Shown here: in pieces, positions 47,461 to 60,000 of the stretch
Layout of the letters: every line of letters begins with the position of its first letter
Position numbering within the stretch: the first letter of the stretch is position 1
NCBI GenBank assembly: GCA_914767715.1
Contig: OU612068.1
Span: 26,724,001 to 26,784,000 of the forward strand
Source: Membranipora membranacea
Taxonomy: Eukaryota > Bryozoa > Gymnolaemata > Cheilostomatida > Membraniporidae
DNA length: 60,000 nt
Reading direction: 5' to 3'
The notes under the pieces: generated by a model
Database searches by the model: none
Seen by the model: only the letters and a program-made list of their open reading frames with translations
Told to the model about the DNA's origin: nothing
Translations under genes and position numbers: made by a program

Positions 47461-50400
47461 GTAAGTTATATCTTTGTGAAGTTGACATGGAAAGGTCACA
47501 TCAGATTGTTTCACAATGTGTGAGCTTGGTTGTAGACTATTGCTTGACTTTTCTTTATCAAGGCTCAACAGCATATACAGAATCAAGACAAGTTTTTCTT
47601 CTATCTTATCAGCGTATTATGTTATACTACTAAGGTCACAATATCAGTCTGGCCACATCACGCATCTAATCAATAACTACCATCGTGCACTTCAGCTTAG
47701 TCTGTTATCAGTTTTACCAAGGAGTTTGAAATGTATCTCTGTATCTCCCTGGTTTTACACAATGATTTATTCACAAAAGTACCTAGATAAAAAGGGGAGT
47801 CCCCTTTCAGTCTACTCCGATAAACTATGACGCTATCATCTATTTATTGACTTTATTCAGGCTAAGACATTGAGTTCATTCAGTTTTTTGTATCTACAGT
47901 GCTGTTCTTTTATATGCAGTGTTCATAATGGAGTATTGTGTAACATTCAATGTTTAATCTAGCTTATAATTCGTCTGACACCACATCATCTGACTATAAT
48001 GCAAAAAAAAATATCACCCACATACATATATCACTGATGTAAAAAAATTTCATTGCTAGACAAATCTGAGTAATTAGGCAATAGGCAATATCGATACTGA
48101 ACTAAAAGCTCCGAAGCAAGCTTTGTACTTTCCACATTCAAATACCTACCTAGAGCACTAGGTTAGATCAAGTTTGGTGCAGACGCCTGCATTTGGAGTT
48201 GCCCCTCCTCCACTGTTCATGTGACAGGCAGGCATCCTTTGCCTGCAGGCATGACCAATGGAAGGGAGCAACTGGAATGCAGGCAATTGGATTAAACTTG
48301 ATCGAACCTAGTGACTACTCTAGTTGTTATAGTATAAGTGCCACAAATTAATCTTTTAAAATACGATGAGCATGATATCAGATCTAGGAACAGCGAATTT
48401 TGCGAACTTTCAATTAGTCCTTCCTTGTTCAGCCTGCATGTATCGCCAAAATAAGAAATCTTAATCGTGTTTTAGAACTGGAGATATTTGAATACCCAGA
48501 TGATGTTATCATCTCGGAGCTGGTGGACCATTTTGTGGACACTTTTCAGGCACAGAACAGATCAACAGAGGAACAGATTACTGAAAGATTCCAAAAGACC
48601 CAAGTCTACACTCTTGAGTTTCTTCAGACAGGTAGGTCTATACTCTATGTCGTATTATTGATGTGGTCTAACTCTCCGAACAGTAACCTCTCCATCACAC
48701 TGACTAGGGAGGATTGTTTTATGTGTATCTTTTGCAATATCTTGCCCTATAGATATAGCCTATAGGTGGTTTATCAAGGAATTTGTTACAATGGAATCAT
48801 CACATTCTGGAGGAGTATAGTATTCAGTACAGGCTTGAAACAGTTGAATTTAAAGCTTGCTAACATTTAGTCACCCTCTTTATTATATCTATGATCAAAT
48901 TTGGTCCAGTTTGCCTGCGTTCGGGTTTGCTACCCTACCACCGATAAGCTGCAGTGGGGAAGGCATACCTTATGCAGGTAAACTGGTATCCTTGTTTGGG
49001 GAGTCCAATGTGTCTGCATTTCGGATCGCTCCCATCCTACTGGTGAGTCACTGGCTTCTCAAGATGGGAAGCAACTCCAAGTTCAGGTTCTTAAAGCATC
49101 CACACAATGAAGATTGGGATTATCAAAGCTGTTTCTCTCAGCTTCAAAACAAGCCCAAAATTTACCCTCTCAGTCCACTACAAGCTGTGTTATGAGGCAT
49201 TGAAGTTGGCCCTTTCAATAATTGCTCGTGAAATCGGAAAGCCTGGGTGTGAGGTCACATCAGGGTTTTCGACCGATATTCGACATTTTTTGTATATGGA
49301 ACTATTAAAGTGAAACCAACTTTTTTTTCCCCACAAAATATGCGTTTATCTGCTTCAATCTTTTGCTTTGGATTAATCTCGATGATGTCATGAGCTACGT
49401 TGGATTTCATCTCGTTTCATCCAATTTTGACAGAATTCCACGAGTCTAAAGTTTCTAATGGTAGACATATACGCAAAATGTATGTCTATGACATCATATC
49501 CACCTGCGCAAGGCTCGTGAGCAAACGACAGCGAGGCCTAACTTTGATAAGACGTAACTTTGGTCCTGGTTGACCAATTGAGCTGTTCTTGGGCTCATTT
49601 TAAAGCTTATAAGCTGGAGCAGTCCCTTTGATTATTTTATGGTTCATTGTGTGGATGCTTTAATACGCTGATTCTTAAATTGTTTGAAATGATAATGTTT
49701 TGTGTTGTGTTGTAGCTAACCATATTTTTAATGTAGGTTGTGGTGAAATTTGTGGAGAGGAAAACATGCATACGATCAGTGAGAACCACAACATTTTTAA
49801 ATTTTAACTCAATGGGATTGGCTGATGGTGTTACCCGTGGAAACAGTAAATCCCCAAATCTCAACAGCATCCGATTTGTAGCATAACCGTATCCATCTGT
49901 TGCAGATGCTGAGAGAATACTTGAAAAACCAGAACAATGGCTCGACTCAGGTGATGAGGATACAAAGATTAAGATCCGACCTGCTGCTCCACCCATACGA
50001 GCTGTCCTCTTTCACAGTGACACCAAAATTAACACCAGGATGGTGAAAAAATCGCTTAAGAATATTGAGATTGCGTCGTGTGAGATGCTAGCCGACAGCA
50101 AACATGATGTCATTGTCGTTTTCAAAAATCCGCAAGGTGGGTGTGTTTCATTTATCAAGCAGGTTAAGTTATGTTAGCTTAGAATCATTTTTCATTTGTA
50201 AAATACGGTTACCAGTAGGTATCAATTCTACATGCTGCTGCAGCAATAAAAACAAAAGGGCCGCTCTGATGTGAAAAAGATTATGTGATATGATTGAACA
50301 AAATTTTGTCTCGTGCCATATAATGTATTCAAGAAAACATCAGACTTCTTTAGAACCTTCTATACAGCTGAAGCCACCTTTACCACAAATATTAGTTTTG

Positions 50401-53400
50401 TAAATTGTTTTGTGTTTTTAAAAAGTTATCGTTTGCTCATTAGATGCACAACAACTAGTGGCTGGATCTAAACTACACAAGATAAGCTCAAGTATCACTA
50501 CTAGTGTGAGCCTGTATCAGAGTGTGACTGATGCTGCTGCTGTCTCCCCTGATAGGTTAAAAAATCTTACAGTCGATGATGATGAAGGTAGGATAAAAAC
50601 CTGAATGGAGATTCTATGATATGTTTCATTTTTATGGATCACTGCCGGCCACAAATCATTGTGGTGTGGTTAAAACCCAATAAAAGCATGAAGGAAATTT
50701 GCATGGTACTGAAATTATTTTTCTCCATCTGACCAATAGACTCCAGGAGGGGGAGTTCATCGTCAGACATATGGCATTGCTAAATCTGTCAATGCATTTA
50801 TAGTACCATGTTGGTTCATTATCAAATAATGAATTTGATTTTTCATTTTCTAGAAAGACCAGACACCCCCATGAGTACAAACAGTGCATCAAGCTCTATG
50901 ACTCTAGATATGTCAGTGGAATTTGAGCCCCAGAGCCAACCATGTGAGGGTACTAAAAACAAGACAGTGGATAGACAACTCTCGAGTAGAACTCTGACAC
51001 CGTCGCCTCTCACTTTGGGGAATGAGCTGCAAAATAAGCCACCCAAGTTTGAAGAAGAAGAACGATATAGTAAGATTTACTCCAAGAAGCTGGTTTTTAT
51101 ACAGAAGGACAATGCATGCTCGATCATGAAATATTTGGGAGCCCATATTGTTATTTTTCCGTATTTATTATTGTTTTGCTGTGTTGATATTTACCTTTGA
51201 GGTGTAACGTATTCGTAATAATTTGCCATCTCACTCTTGCTTGAAATACTGAATGTTATATTTTCATTATTCATTTTATTTCATCTATCTCTTTACATTG
51301 TATAAACTCCCATCTTAGCGGATGGAAATTGGCCCTAGCAACATAAAGACACCCACAAAGTAGTCAAATTAAACTCATTGATGGAACTTTTAATATTTAC
51401 TCATGTTGGTAGTCACAGGTATTGCTGTCTCATCTATCATGGCAGGGTCATGTTATCACATAATTAACCCGTTTTCTTATATTCTTCCAGCTTATATCGA
51501 GATCTTGAAAAGCGTGAATGAATCAGCAGGCGATGTGTATGAGATCCTTAAGCTTCATTTTGAGAGCTTCTTTGGTGAGGAATGGAAAGCCACAAAACAG
51601 ATTCACTCATATGACGAACACAAGAAGGTTTACAGATTTGAGATGAATTCCCAGGGTGAGGTTTTGACTGCTACACATGTTATAAATTACTTTTTCTTCC
51701 TAAACAATTTTCAGCAGCTCTAAAGCAATTAAAATATCTGTGGTAGTTTAATGGTCCACAAAAAGTGACCTGCTTACTCTTGAGCTAGGCATATGCAGGA
51801 TAGTCATTCAACCAGAAATTTTGGGAAGTTTAAACTAAAGGTTGATTCAGGATGTTTATCGACGGATTCATCTCTACGGATTGATTAATAGTGAACCTTT
51901 TGGTGCTGTTGTAGGAAAGGTCGATTATGACCACATGAATTATTGCTTTAATGTAGTTGCCTTTCTGTTCCCATGTCATTTCAGATATAAAAAGGCTAAT
52001 GGCAGCAGGACCTCAGTACTTTGATGAAGACGACACGAGTACAGTGGTGGAAATAACACCGCACAGTCATGGTAATATACAGAGAATGTTAAACTGCTGC
52101 TTTGAATATCAACAAAGTCTGTTGATATATGCATTGCTTGGGTAAACTTTTCCGCAAATATTAAATATGATCTAAGATAGTTATAGATGTATCTACATCT
52201 GACAGGTTTGAATAATGATTGTGTTGAATGTTTCAGAATCATGTATATGTGTGAGAGTTCAGAGTAATCCCGGGAAGAAGACTCTGACTGAAGCACACCT
52301 CAAAGAGAAATTTGGACAGAACAGTCAGTATAGGAATCAGATGCAGATACTGAAGCTCGATAAGTCAGCAGGAGCCCTGATACAAATGGAGAATCCAGCA
52401 GGTATTTTTGAGAATAAAAGCAAGGAGGTTTGCCTTCAGTTTTGACCTCCCCCCATCCCAACTGATTAAAGTGATATCATGAATGTTGACCCGACACATC
52501 AGATGAAGAACAACTTCAAACCGTTGACATTCACTTAATGGCACATAATGCCATAAACGCAGCATGCTATATTCAATATGTAACAAACCACATTATTCAC
52601 TCTACATTATCATGCCCATTTGGTATAGTGTCAATGCATTTTACAGTTGCAGCCCTGATTGTATCAGGAAAAACTCATCAACTTCCCAACAAGATGGTAT
52701 TGATGGCCACATTTGACCTTACACTCAGTAACACATCTCCTGACTCTAGGGCTGATTCTCGGGAATCTGAGCTTCAAACTCCTACCAAAGAGGCCATTCC
52801 TAAAGCGGAGAATAAAGGTGGGAGATCTGAGATCTAGTTTTGATATTCTTAAAACTTGACAGTCTGTTCAATATGCATTTCAAATTTCCTCAAGTAATGC
52901 TATTATCTGTTTTTGTCTCCATTTCTGAAAGATTCCATTTCAAGCTCAGAGGCTGGAGAGGATCCCAATGGTTGTGATCAAATCATTTGAAACAAAGTTT
53001 GAATTTGTAATTAGGAAAGCAAAAAGCAACCACTATTCATATCAAAGCAATTTCATAGCAACGAGCATAAGAACTAAATTTACTTGCGCAAGGACATTAC
53101 TATTTGATAAAACCGATTACAAAGTGCGAAAAGCATGGGTCAAAAGAGTCTATGTTATCTCCCCTGTTACAGAGTAACACTAAAGTATGTTTAACTAGAT
53201 TACCTCCAACCAATGCTGTTTTGTGATGATTTCTGGTGTAAGTACAGCATCCTAGTAACTGGCCTAGGCAAGGGCTAGACTTGCTGTTATTCTGTCAGTG
53301 GATCATCACTTTGGTCTTTATCTGTCGCATGGGAGATAAAAATGCTGTAGACCCTTCTAGACCCTGGGTTTTTCGCACTTTAAAATCGGTTATATCATTC

Positions 53401-56400
53401 AATAATGTCCTTGTGCGAGTAACTTTAGTTTTTCTTGTTCATCGCTATGAGGTTGCTTTGAACAGTGGTTGTTTTTTGCTTTCCTAGACACTGAAATTAA
53501 TTATTATTTTGACCCAGTTTGCCTGTATTTGGAATTTCTCCTCATCCAACCGACGTAAATGTAGGGATATGAAATGCAGGCAAATTTGATCCAATAGAAA
53601 GCTTTATCACACGATATGTCAACTACCAACAATCCTTTATGTTTCTGACATTCTATCATATACGCCTGTTATATATCATAGTATATTTTAGCTGTTCTGG
53701 TCACTTTTGATGAGAAATTATCAGACATTCTCCTGAAGAAGTATATCAAGTCAGTGAAAGGAACTGTAAGGCGCATAGATGAGCAAAATATTGTTATCGA
53801 CTTTGAGAACGCTGAAGGTAGGCTTATCAATGAAGCAATTTCAAATCATGTGATCGTCCGGTCATGTATATCTGAGATCTCATGCTTTTCACCACTTTGT
53901 TGGCTATAGACCCCCAACAAAGGAAAGACAAGCCTTAGACACAGGCATGCAGATGTACATATATCTGTAATTAAAATGTCATAATTTTCAGGAGTAAACC
54001 GATTATTGGTTTTTCTGTTATGTGTTTTCTTTAGATGCTACAAAGATGTTGGAGCAAGAACAGGTGGAAATTTTGAGAAAGAAAGGCGCAGCGGTGGTAT
54101 ACAAAGAACCAGAGCCAACACCTGTAGTACCTACTGACTTACCCAGTAAGTTATATATTAGTAACTTGGCTTGACTGGTCTGATCAACCTAACACTGTCA
54201 CCATGTCCAACACATAACATCAAACTGTGATCAACCTTTGGTTCTTTCATCAGAAAATGCCTATAGTACTATACCATGATGAAAGCAGCGTGGAGTATAT
54301 TACGTTGATGACAACTTGTTTAAACGCATATTGTAAGATGTTTGGCAGATTGGCAAATCTGAATCTTATCTTTCACATAAAAATGGAGGTCAAAATTTCA
54401 GGTGATTGAAATATTATACAGCCACTATGGTGACTGGTTATCACAAACAGAACCATTATATTTTGTATCATTATGGAAATACAATTATAATACATATTTA
54501 TCTCTTTTAGCACATGTTGAGATAAAATGTAAGCTTGCAGAGAAGGAGAACCCAGAGGATGTCTATACACTTATTGAAGAGCATCTGCTGGAGCTACTCG
54601 GTGAATGGACTTCTACCAAACTTGAACATTCATACGATCAAATCAAACAGCTCTTCAGATTTGATATGAGTCCGGAAGGTAGTGATTTATTGATTCCAAG
54701 CTGAGATTCTTTGATATTATGAAAGACAAATACAATTGACATTTGTTTCCGGGTTGTAAACTAAATCGCCAACCATGAGAGAGTCATCTCATTCTCGCTT
54801 CATTCCCTACTTCATGAGGCAACTGCGTTTGTAAGTGATATCATTAGTGTACACAGGAACTTAACTCATGTCCATAATTTGCTCACCTTTTTATAGCTCA
54901 TGCTTTTAATCAGGGGGGGGTATTTCAATTAGAAACAGCCAAAATCGCAATCTGATCGCTCGCTCAGTGAGTGAGCGATACCTGCTAGGGCGCTCGCTTT
55001 CAGATCGCTCACTCAATGATGGAACTATATACATTCTGAGTGAGCGATTTTGAAGCGATTTGGGAGCGATTTTGTCTAATTTAAAGACCAAGTGAGTGAT
55101 AATTTTTGTGCAATGTGTTAGTGATAACTTGCTTTAGTAATGCATCACTCTTTCTAATTGAAAGATCCCCCTGAAACATTATGTAGCCAGTAAAATTGTG
55201 TTTGATGAATTAATTCTATTATTGTCTTTTGCAGATATCAGTTTGCTGACGAGCTCTAAGCAGATGATACTTGAAGATACACCTGACAGCGAACTTCAGA
55301 TAACTCCAAAGAAGACTGGTGAGTATTGGCTCAAAATATATACAGCAAGGAAGGCTAGCGTCATTACTGGACTTGATAAAGCTAAAACTGTGTCACATTG
55401 ATAAAACCGTCTTCATAAGATCATCGGAGCCACTAACTGAATCACCGAGAAGTGTAATACTGACATCACCATCCCATCAGTATAAGCAGGTGTTACCAAC
55501 AACCAACAGAGTACCTGATGTGACCAAAATCTTTCTTTCAATTGTTCTGGTCAACTAAAACATGCTCGATATACTAAGTGGTTGGATCCAGCGATGAGGT
55601 TGTATCTTTTAATTTTAGGAAAGACTGTAGTTATCAAGAGTCTCGCTGACAACAAGGACCGCCTCAGCAAAACACAAGTCAAATCATATCTCGGACCCAA
55701 GAGCTCCATAAAATCGACAATGGCCATACAAACATTCACTGACCAGCAGGCCATTCTTGAGCTCCAGACATGCTCAGGTATGCTCCTATCATACATACTT
55801 GTATTGATCGAGTAACAGTGGTCCTTCTATTTCATTGAAAGGATTTATTTTAGGTATTATTTTGGTGTATCTATGTAGGATGTTGATACATGTACATCTA
55901 CATGTATACGTACATGTACATATATTCATCTTTTATGTCCATCTGAAACTATCTATTTTAGTGGCTAGCAAAGTGGTGGCAATGAAAACTCATGAGCTGA
56001 GGAATGGATGTAAGATAGAAATATCTTTCCCATATGAAGAAAACAATAATTCAGATTCTGAGTCAGAGGATGAAGAAAAAGCACCTGACCAGTCACAAGG
56101 TGGGTGGTATGTAAGGGTCAACTGGTGGTGTGATGCTTGTGTAGATTCATCTCAAGATTCTTCACACTGACCTTTTTCATCGTATTGCCACAAAAGAATT
56201 TTTTGGGCAGATGACTCTAAAGGGGCTTCAGCCAAACGAGCAGATTAACTGGAGGAGGTATTTACTGCAGAATATAATGCATGTGCATGCATCTGTACTG
56301 GAAGCCTCATAATGTTACTCCTATATATGTTAAGAGTATTCATTGTTGACAACTCAACCTGGTTTGTACCCAATATTGAAATTGGCAGAGCGATTGTAAT

Positions 56401-59400
56401 CAAACTATGCAAAATAACTTTTCCAAAAGAACATTGTCCTGTTGGTGTTGCAGAGAGGGCACAATCAGAACAAGACAAAGAGGATGGGCCTTGGAAAAGA
56501 CCAGGTCAGCAGCGTAATGCGGCCCTGTCGAGTCTACAGGCTAGTGGAAGCTCAGGCCCTGCTGGACGCTCGGGTATCACTAAGGAGCATGAGACACTTC
56601 TCGTTTATAACCTACTGGATGTGGATGAGGAGACTTTATCTTACTGGGTCAGATCTGTGACAGGACTGTGGCCAACTAGTATTCATATGTCAGACAGCGA
56701 GGACAAAGCCATCATAAAGGTCCCGCTTGTAGGAAGAGGACTAGGTAAGAAATCATTGAATTTTAATTGCATTATTGTATCAGTGTTTTATTGACTTATG
56801 ACTGGAATGAAGGAAGTGAAGGGGTTTTATCTCAGTTATCAACCATCATATCTCATTTCATAGCTGCGATTTTTATGACACCCTTGTGTTCATTTTGTTT
56901 GGTTAGAAACAACATAGTTGCCATAAATGTCCTTAGAAGGACCACTTCAATTTGAGCAGTTCATTTTGATGGCATTGATGATAACTTTAACATGTATGGT
57001 GACTTGAAAACAGTTAAACACTCTCGAGTATGAATTAGAATGACGGTCAGGCTCTAATTGGAAGTGTAAGTTATGACAGAAAATAGACCTGAAGGCTGAT
57101 GTAACAGTACGTATGCTTTATACTGACCTTGTTGGTTGACAGTATTGGCCCATACAAGGTTGGCTGACTATCCCACACCCAAACACCACCTGTATTTAGA
57201 GTTTCACTGTTGGTACCTGCAGTGTATCCTTTCTCCAGCCATTTAGGACCGGAGATGGGGTAATTCACTCACTTTTGAGTGAAGTGTCCAATGGTGGTGG
57301 CTCGGTGCCAATAACTCTTTAGACTGGTCAAATGGGGTTTTGCATCACTGTGTTCATCCTGTAGTTTGTTGACGTTGAGACATGGAAACCTCGTAAAGAG
57401 AAGACAATAATTTGTTACTGGTATGGATTATATCTAGTCGACTACTTGTAGTGTCCATTTTAATGCATGCTACTGTCGGGACCATATTATTGGTACTTTG
57501 AGCTGCTGAATGGGTCAGGAATTCTCCTTTGTGACAATTTTTCGCATTTTCTCTTATTCATGTTGCAACCTTTTTAAATGGTAGTTACAGTTCATAATTA
57601 GCATTACATAACAATTTTTGTTCCCTGTGACTAAAATGTGCTTAGAAACAATCTACACAACCGACCGCTTGCTTCTGATCAGTCTTGAATGAGATTAAGA
57701 CTATAAATTCTGTATTTCTCTATTTGTCATAGACAACAGAGATATTCAACGGACCTTGGCACAGAATGAGTACAATCTCCATGGAGAGAAGCTGAGAATT
57801 GAGAGGATAACTCCGTCCACTGCCATACAAGTCTTAGTGTCAACAAAATCGAGTCAACCAATTCACAATGATGTTCTGGAGGGTTATTTTGGTAATCCAA
57901 GATATACTGGTGTTAGTTCTACTGGTAGCATTGATGTTCAATCTTACGATCAGAAACAAGACGTGTTTATCATCACATATCCCACAGAGAATGGTAAGAC
58001 TGACATAATTGATGTGTAGATCTAGTTGTGGTCTAACAAACTGATGCTTGAACATTTTTGGTTTGACGGAGAAATAAGGGAAAGACTAAAACACATGTAA
58101 GATGTACCTTACATGATCTATGTTAAGTGCCACTCATGTACTCCTGTGGTGTCTCATGGTGTATACATTATGTAATATATATGTATATTACACATGTATT
58201 CTACATTTCTAATTTGAGATAGATGTATTTCCAATGAGATGACTTTGGTTGCCAATAGAAGTATATATATACATGTGCATTACACCTGTATAAACATGTA
58301 TGCGTTCTTCATTTGCACTGCTTGGTGGTTTGTTGAAACAACTGATAGCAAAAATACACCAGGCAACACTTTGTGCTGTGTAAGTTCCTAAAGCTATACA
58401 AATTGGTAGCGTTGCACAATCCCATTTCTGGATTACAACTATTTTACTCCTCAATGATTGGATTTTTGAAACTGTTTTGAATAACATGATTTTATTATTG
58501 CATTCTACTTGAAAATGGAAGTTAGTCACCCATGTTTTTTGCCGATAGACAGTTTTCTGAGCTCTTATTTATGCCTAAGTTCTGAGTTGTCCTCTCTCCA
58601 GTTTGGTACTTTTAACCCACGCCGCATAGGAAAAACGTGCTGAAAAGAGGGTTATCTTAAAAAAAGCTTATGTTAGGATAAACATTATTTTTGATTCGGA
58701 ATCTGCAACAATGAAAACTCAAATGGACATAGTTTGAGAAATAATTTTAGTATTTGGATAGTTAATTATAGCATTTTCTTTCATGAGTTTCGTCACTAAA
58801 ATTGAGATTTATCAACATTCAAGCCTCCAATAATTTTGAAACCCTGTCTCACAGGGTTTTCAATGGTGCAGACTCTGAATCAATAATCATTTTTAGCCTA
58901 ACATAAGCGGTTTTCAATATAACCCTCTTTCAGCAGGTTTTCCCTATGCGGCGTGGGTTAAAAGTACCAAACTGGAGAGAGGACAACTCAGAACTTAGGC
59001 ATAAATAAGAGCTCAGAAAACTGTCTATTGCTTGCTACAAATGCAATCATCTTTGATACAGCATATATCAACCAACTAACCAACAAATTATATTCTACTA
59101 GACTCAACCCTGGACTGCATTGTGTTCATTTGTTAAAGTGTCAGTCCTATTAGAAAAGTGGATGTATTACCGCAGTAAATCAATTATTGCGAGTTCATAG
59201 GGCAAATAAAAATAATAATAAAATGAAAATTGTGGAAAATAGCAATTAGTTTTTTTTCAATCATTTTAGCAAGGATCATAGTGGATCATAGTGGTCAGGG
59301 GGAGGCAATTAATCACTATGATCCACTATGATCCCAATTTTCAGGCTATGCAGCAGTCTTACTGCAATTAGGTTCACAAGCTGTTTTGTTTCATACGCCC

Positions 59401-60000
59401 TTATGACTTTTCAGCCTGAGATCTTTAAAACCATACCAAACATGGCCTAGTGGTGACTCTCCTATTATTTATTAATATTTGGTTTTAGATGTGAGAGCAG
59501 TTCTTAACAGGAAACCTCATCGTCATGCTGGAAATGATTTTGATGTCGCTGAATTTTACGCAGGAGTAGGAATGTGTAAACCCAGAGGTCTTATCCTTTA
59601 TAGTCCCTTACCTGGTGAGGCTTTTATACATATATTTATATCTATTTGGATTTCATTATAGCTGTATCAATATTTATTCTGCATTACAATGAAAGTCCTC
59701 TTTGCTTAGCCAATATGTGAGCTCTGATTGATTGGCCATCATAGCTAACTACTCCTTGCCATACTCTACAGTTCTTATTGGATATCCAATTGTAACGTTA
59801 GGCTGAGAATGAGGTATTACCATAGACTTGATATACTAGTAATATAGTATATCAAATCTGTGGGTATTACCCTTGCATCATAGTACCTCATAGAGTATAC
59901 TAGCCTGGGATGACAAGCTTTGTGTGTTGGTTAGGGTACTATAGTTTAAGTGTTCAAACTCTGCCCAGGTTGATGATAGCGGCATCCATTAACAACCATA
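46283..60000 (+). CDS. gene B: PARP14-like protein with RRM-like module array, 3' end outside the window
   Basis: Twenty-one exons fit: 46283-46475, 47010-47123, 47344-47460, 48476-48631, 49906-50136, 50444-50587, 50854-51069, 51491-51655, 51985-52071, 52237-52401, 52647-52817, 52932-52970, 53692-53817, 54035-54145, 54511-54678, 55235-55318, 55619-55777, 55962-56099, 56454-56744, 57733-57993, 59489-59614. About 1,087 codons are seen and every visible intron is phase 1. The ATG at 46283 opens a first RRM with the SGGGE motif typical of PARP14-type N-termini. The rest is RRM-like modules and acidic linkers like those of gene A. The catalytic end, and any macro or WWE domains, would lie beyond 60000, so the PARP identity is inferred from its similarity to gene A. 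The last donor at 59615 shows that the gene continues. Exon 12 (39 nt) is the least certain. Confidence 0.82.
48157..48313. mobile_element. 157-bp palindromic MITE in intron 3 of gene B
   Basis: cactaggttagatcaagttt is mirrored, with one change, by aaacttgatcgaacctagtg. Inner arms (cgcctgcatttggagttgc) also pair. Confidence 0.8.
48476..51069 (+). other. gene B exons 4-7: RRM-like module 1
   Basis: Exon 4 (LEIFEYPDDVIISELVDHFV) and exon 5 (RAVLFHSDTKINTRMVKKSL, DVIVVFKNPQG) pair with gene A exons 2 and 3. Exon 6 (SVTDAAAVSPDRLKNLTVDD) pairs with A exon 4. Exon 7, a long Ser/Thr/Glu linker with TLTPSPLTLGNEL, pairs with A exon 5. Confidence 0.78.
48895..48990. repeat. short hairpin related to the 48157 MITE
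   Basis: ccagtttgcctgc (48906-48918) pairs with gcaggtaaactgg (48974-48986). The start gatcaaatttggtccagttt resembles the 48157 family. It lies in intron 4 of gene B. Confidence 0.6.
51491..53817 (+). other. gene B exons 8-13: RRM-like module 2 and an extra half-module
   Basis: Exon 8 reads YIEILKSVNESAGDVYEILK then YDEHKKVYRFEM. Exon 9 is the 87-nt linker. Exon 10 reads KTLTEAHLKEKFGQNSQYRN. Exon 11 reads VAALIVSGKTHQLPNKM with an acidic tail. Exon 12 is a 13-residue acidic linker (SISSSEAGEDPNG). Exon 13 encodes an isolated half-module (VLVTFDEKLSDILLKKYIKS, IVIDFENAEG). Confidence 0.75.
53507..53598. repeat. short hairpin of the same family, third copy
   Basis: gacccagtttgcctgtattt pairs with aaatgcaggcaaatttgatc. 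It lies in intron 12 of gene B. Confidence 0.6.
54035..56099 (+). other. gene B exons 14-18: module 3, near-copy of gene A exons 15-19
   Basis: Exon lengths 111, 168, 84, 159 and 138 nt equal those in gene A exactly. Shared peptides include ATKMLEQEQVEILRKKG, EPTPVVPTDLPS, NPEDVYTLIE and WTSTKLEHSYDQIKQLFRFD. Introns align as well (for example ggttctttcatcagaaaatg against gttctttcatcagaaaatgc). Confidence 0.88.
54928..55166. mobile_element. GAGCGAT-rich MITE, copy 2
   Basis: The ends tttcaattagaaacag and tttctaattgaaag are inverted repeats. The interior holds at least seven gagcgat/atcgctc motifs. It is a copy of 33322-33520 but sits in intron 15 of gene B, a non-equivalent position. Confidence 0.78.
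58548..59025. mobile_element. palindromic TA-duplicating MITE, copy 2, complete
   Basis: Begins gacagttttctgagctctta and ends with its complement, with TA at 58546-58547 and 59026-59027. Arms of more than 100 bases include gttgtcctctctccagtttg. It is related to 22116-22779. It lies in intron 20 of gene B. Confidence 0.92.
59273..59334. repeat. perfect 21-bp inverted repeat made of a direct dimer
   Basis: ggatcatagtggatcatagt plus g is mirrored exactly at 59314-59334, with a 20-base spacer. Each arm is itself a tandem of ggatcatagt. It lies in intron 20 of gene B. Confidence 0.9.

Larger units (their letters stand above)
56454..59614 (+). other. gene B exons 19-21: further RRM-like units
   Basis: Exon 19 (291 nt) holds a Gly/Ser-rich lead (QASGSSGPAGRSG) and a full RRM-like unit: HETLLVYNLLDVDEETLSYW then HMSDSEDKAIIKVPLVGRG. 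Exon 20 (261 nt) reads STAIQVLVSTKSSQPIHNDV then GSIDVQSYDQKQDVFIITYP. Exon 21 (126 nt) reads DFDVAEFYAGVGMCKPRGLI. Exon 19 is the intact form of the broken relic in gene A. Confidence 0.78.

Noticed and set aside
49637-49996. 119-codon minus-strand open frame
   Set aside because: It overlaps gene B exon 5 in antisense and shows no motif.

Overview
The window is AT-rich eukaryotic DNA from an invertebrate animal. GT-AG introns of a few hundred bases to several kb, PARP14-type immune genes, an APE-type LINE, a Ginger-like transposon and many MITEs all point that way. A sponge or another early-branching or marine invertebrate would fit, but the species cannot be read from the sequence.

Layout. 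1-4.5 kb: no recognisable gene. 4.5-7.0 kb: a 5'-truncated LINE with an open reverse transcriptase frame. 7.5-12.4 kb: a complete 4.9 kb transposon with TG...CA ends, long inverted repeats and a 5-bp target duplication; it holds a decayed DDE integrase and, on the same strand, an intact F-box-like ORF. 13.4-16.5 kb (+): gene C, a small spliced gene encoding one macro domain whose ligand-binding Asn is gone. 16.5-20.2 kb: tandem repeats and a piggyBac-like relic. 20.2-43.7 kb (-): gene A, a complete PARP14/PARP10-like gene of 26 exons (about 1,324 aa) with RRM-like modules, a WWE domain and a mono-ADP-ribosyltransferase domain. 43.7-46.3 kb: intergenic space between two head-to-head genes. 46.3-60 kb (+): gene B, a sister PARP14-like gene of which 21 exons are visible before the window ends.

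Genes A, B and C share one architecture. All four introns of C, the first 20 introns of A and all 20 visible introns of B are phase 1. Every internal exon of the RRM-like array is therefore symmetrical and can be duplicated, lost or skipped without breaking the frame. Exon lengths recur module by module (about 156-168, 84-87, 156-165 and 138-171 nt). A block of five exons plus introns is nearly the same in A (25995-28357, minus) and B (54035-56099, plus). Gene A also carries a broken, frameshifted exon relic at 28405-28653 whose edge looks like an unequal-recombination breakpoint. By homology these proteins would act in ADP-ribosylation signalling, typically linked to antiviral or innate immunity in animals; that role is inferred.

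Introns and intergenic DNA are full of palindromic MITEs (hAT-like with 8-bp duplication, TA-duplicating families, a tRNA-like one), a 3-4 kb nested inverted repeat with LINE debris in intron 3 of gene A, and several short-period tandem repeats.
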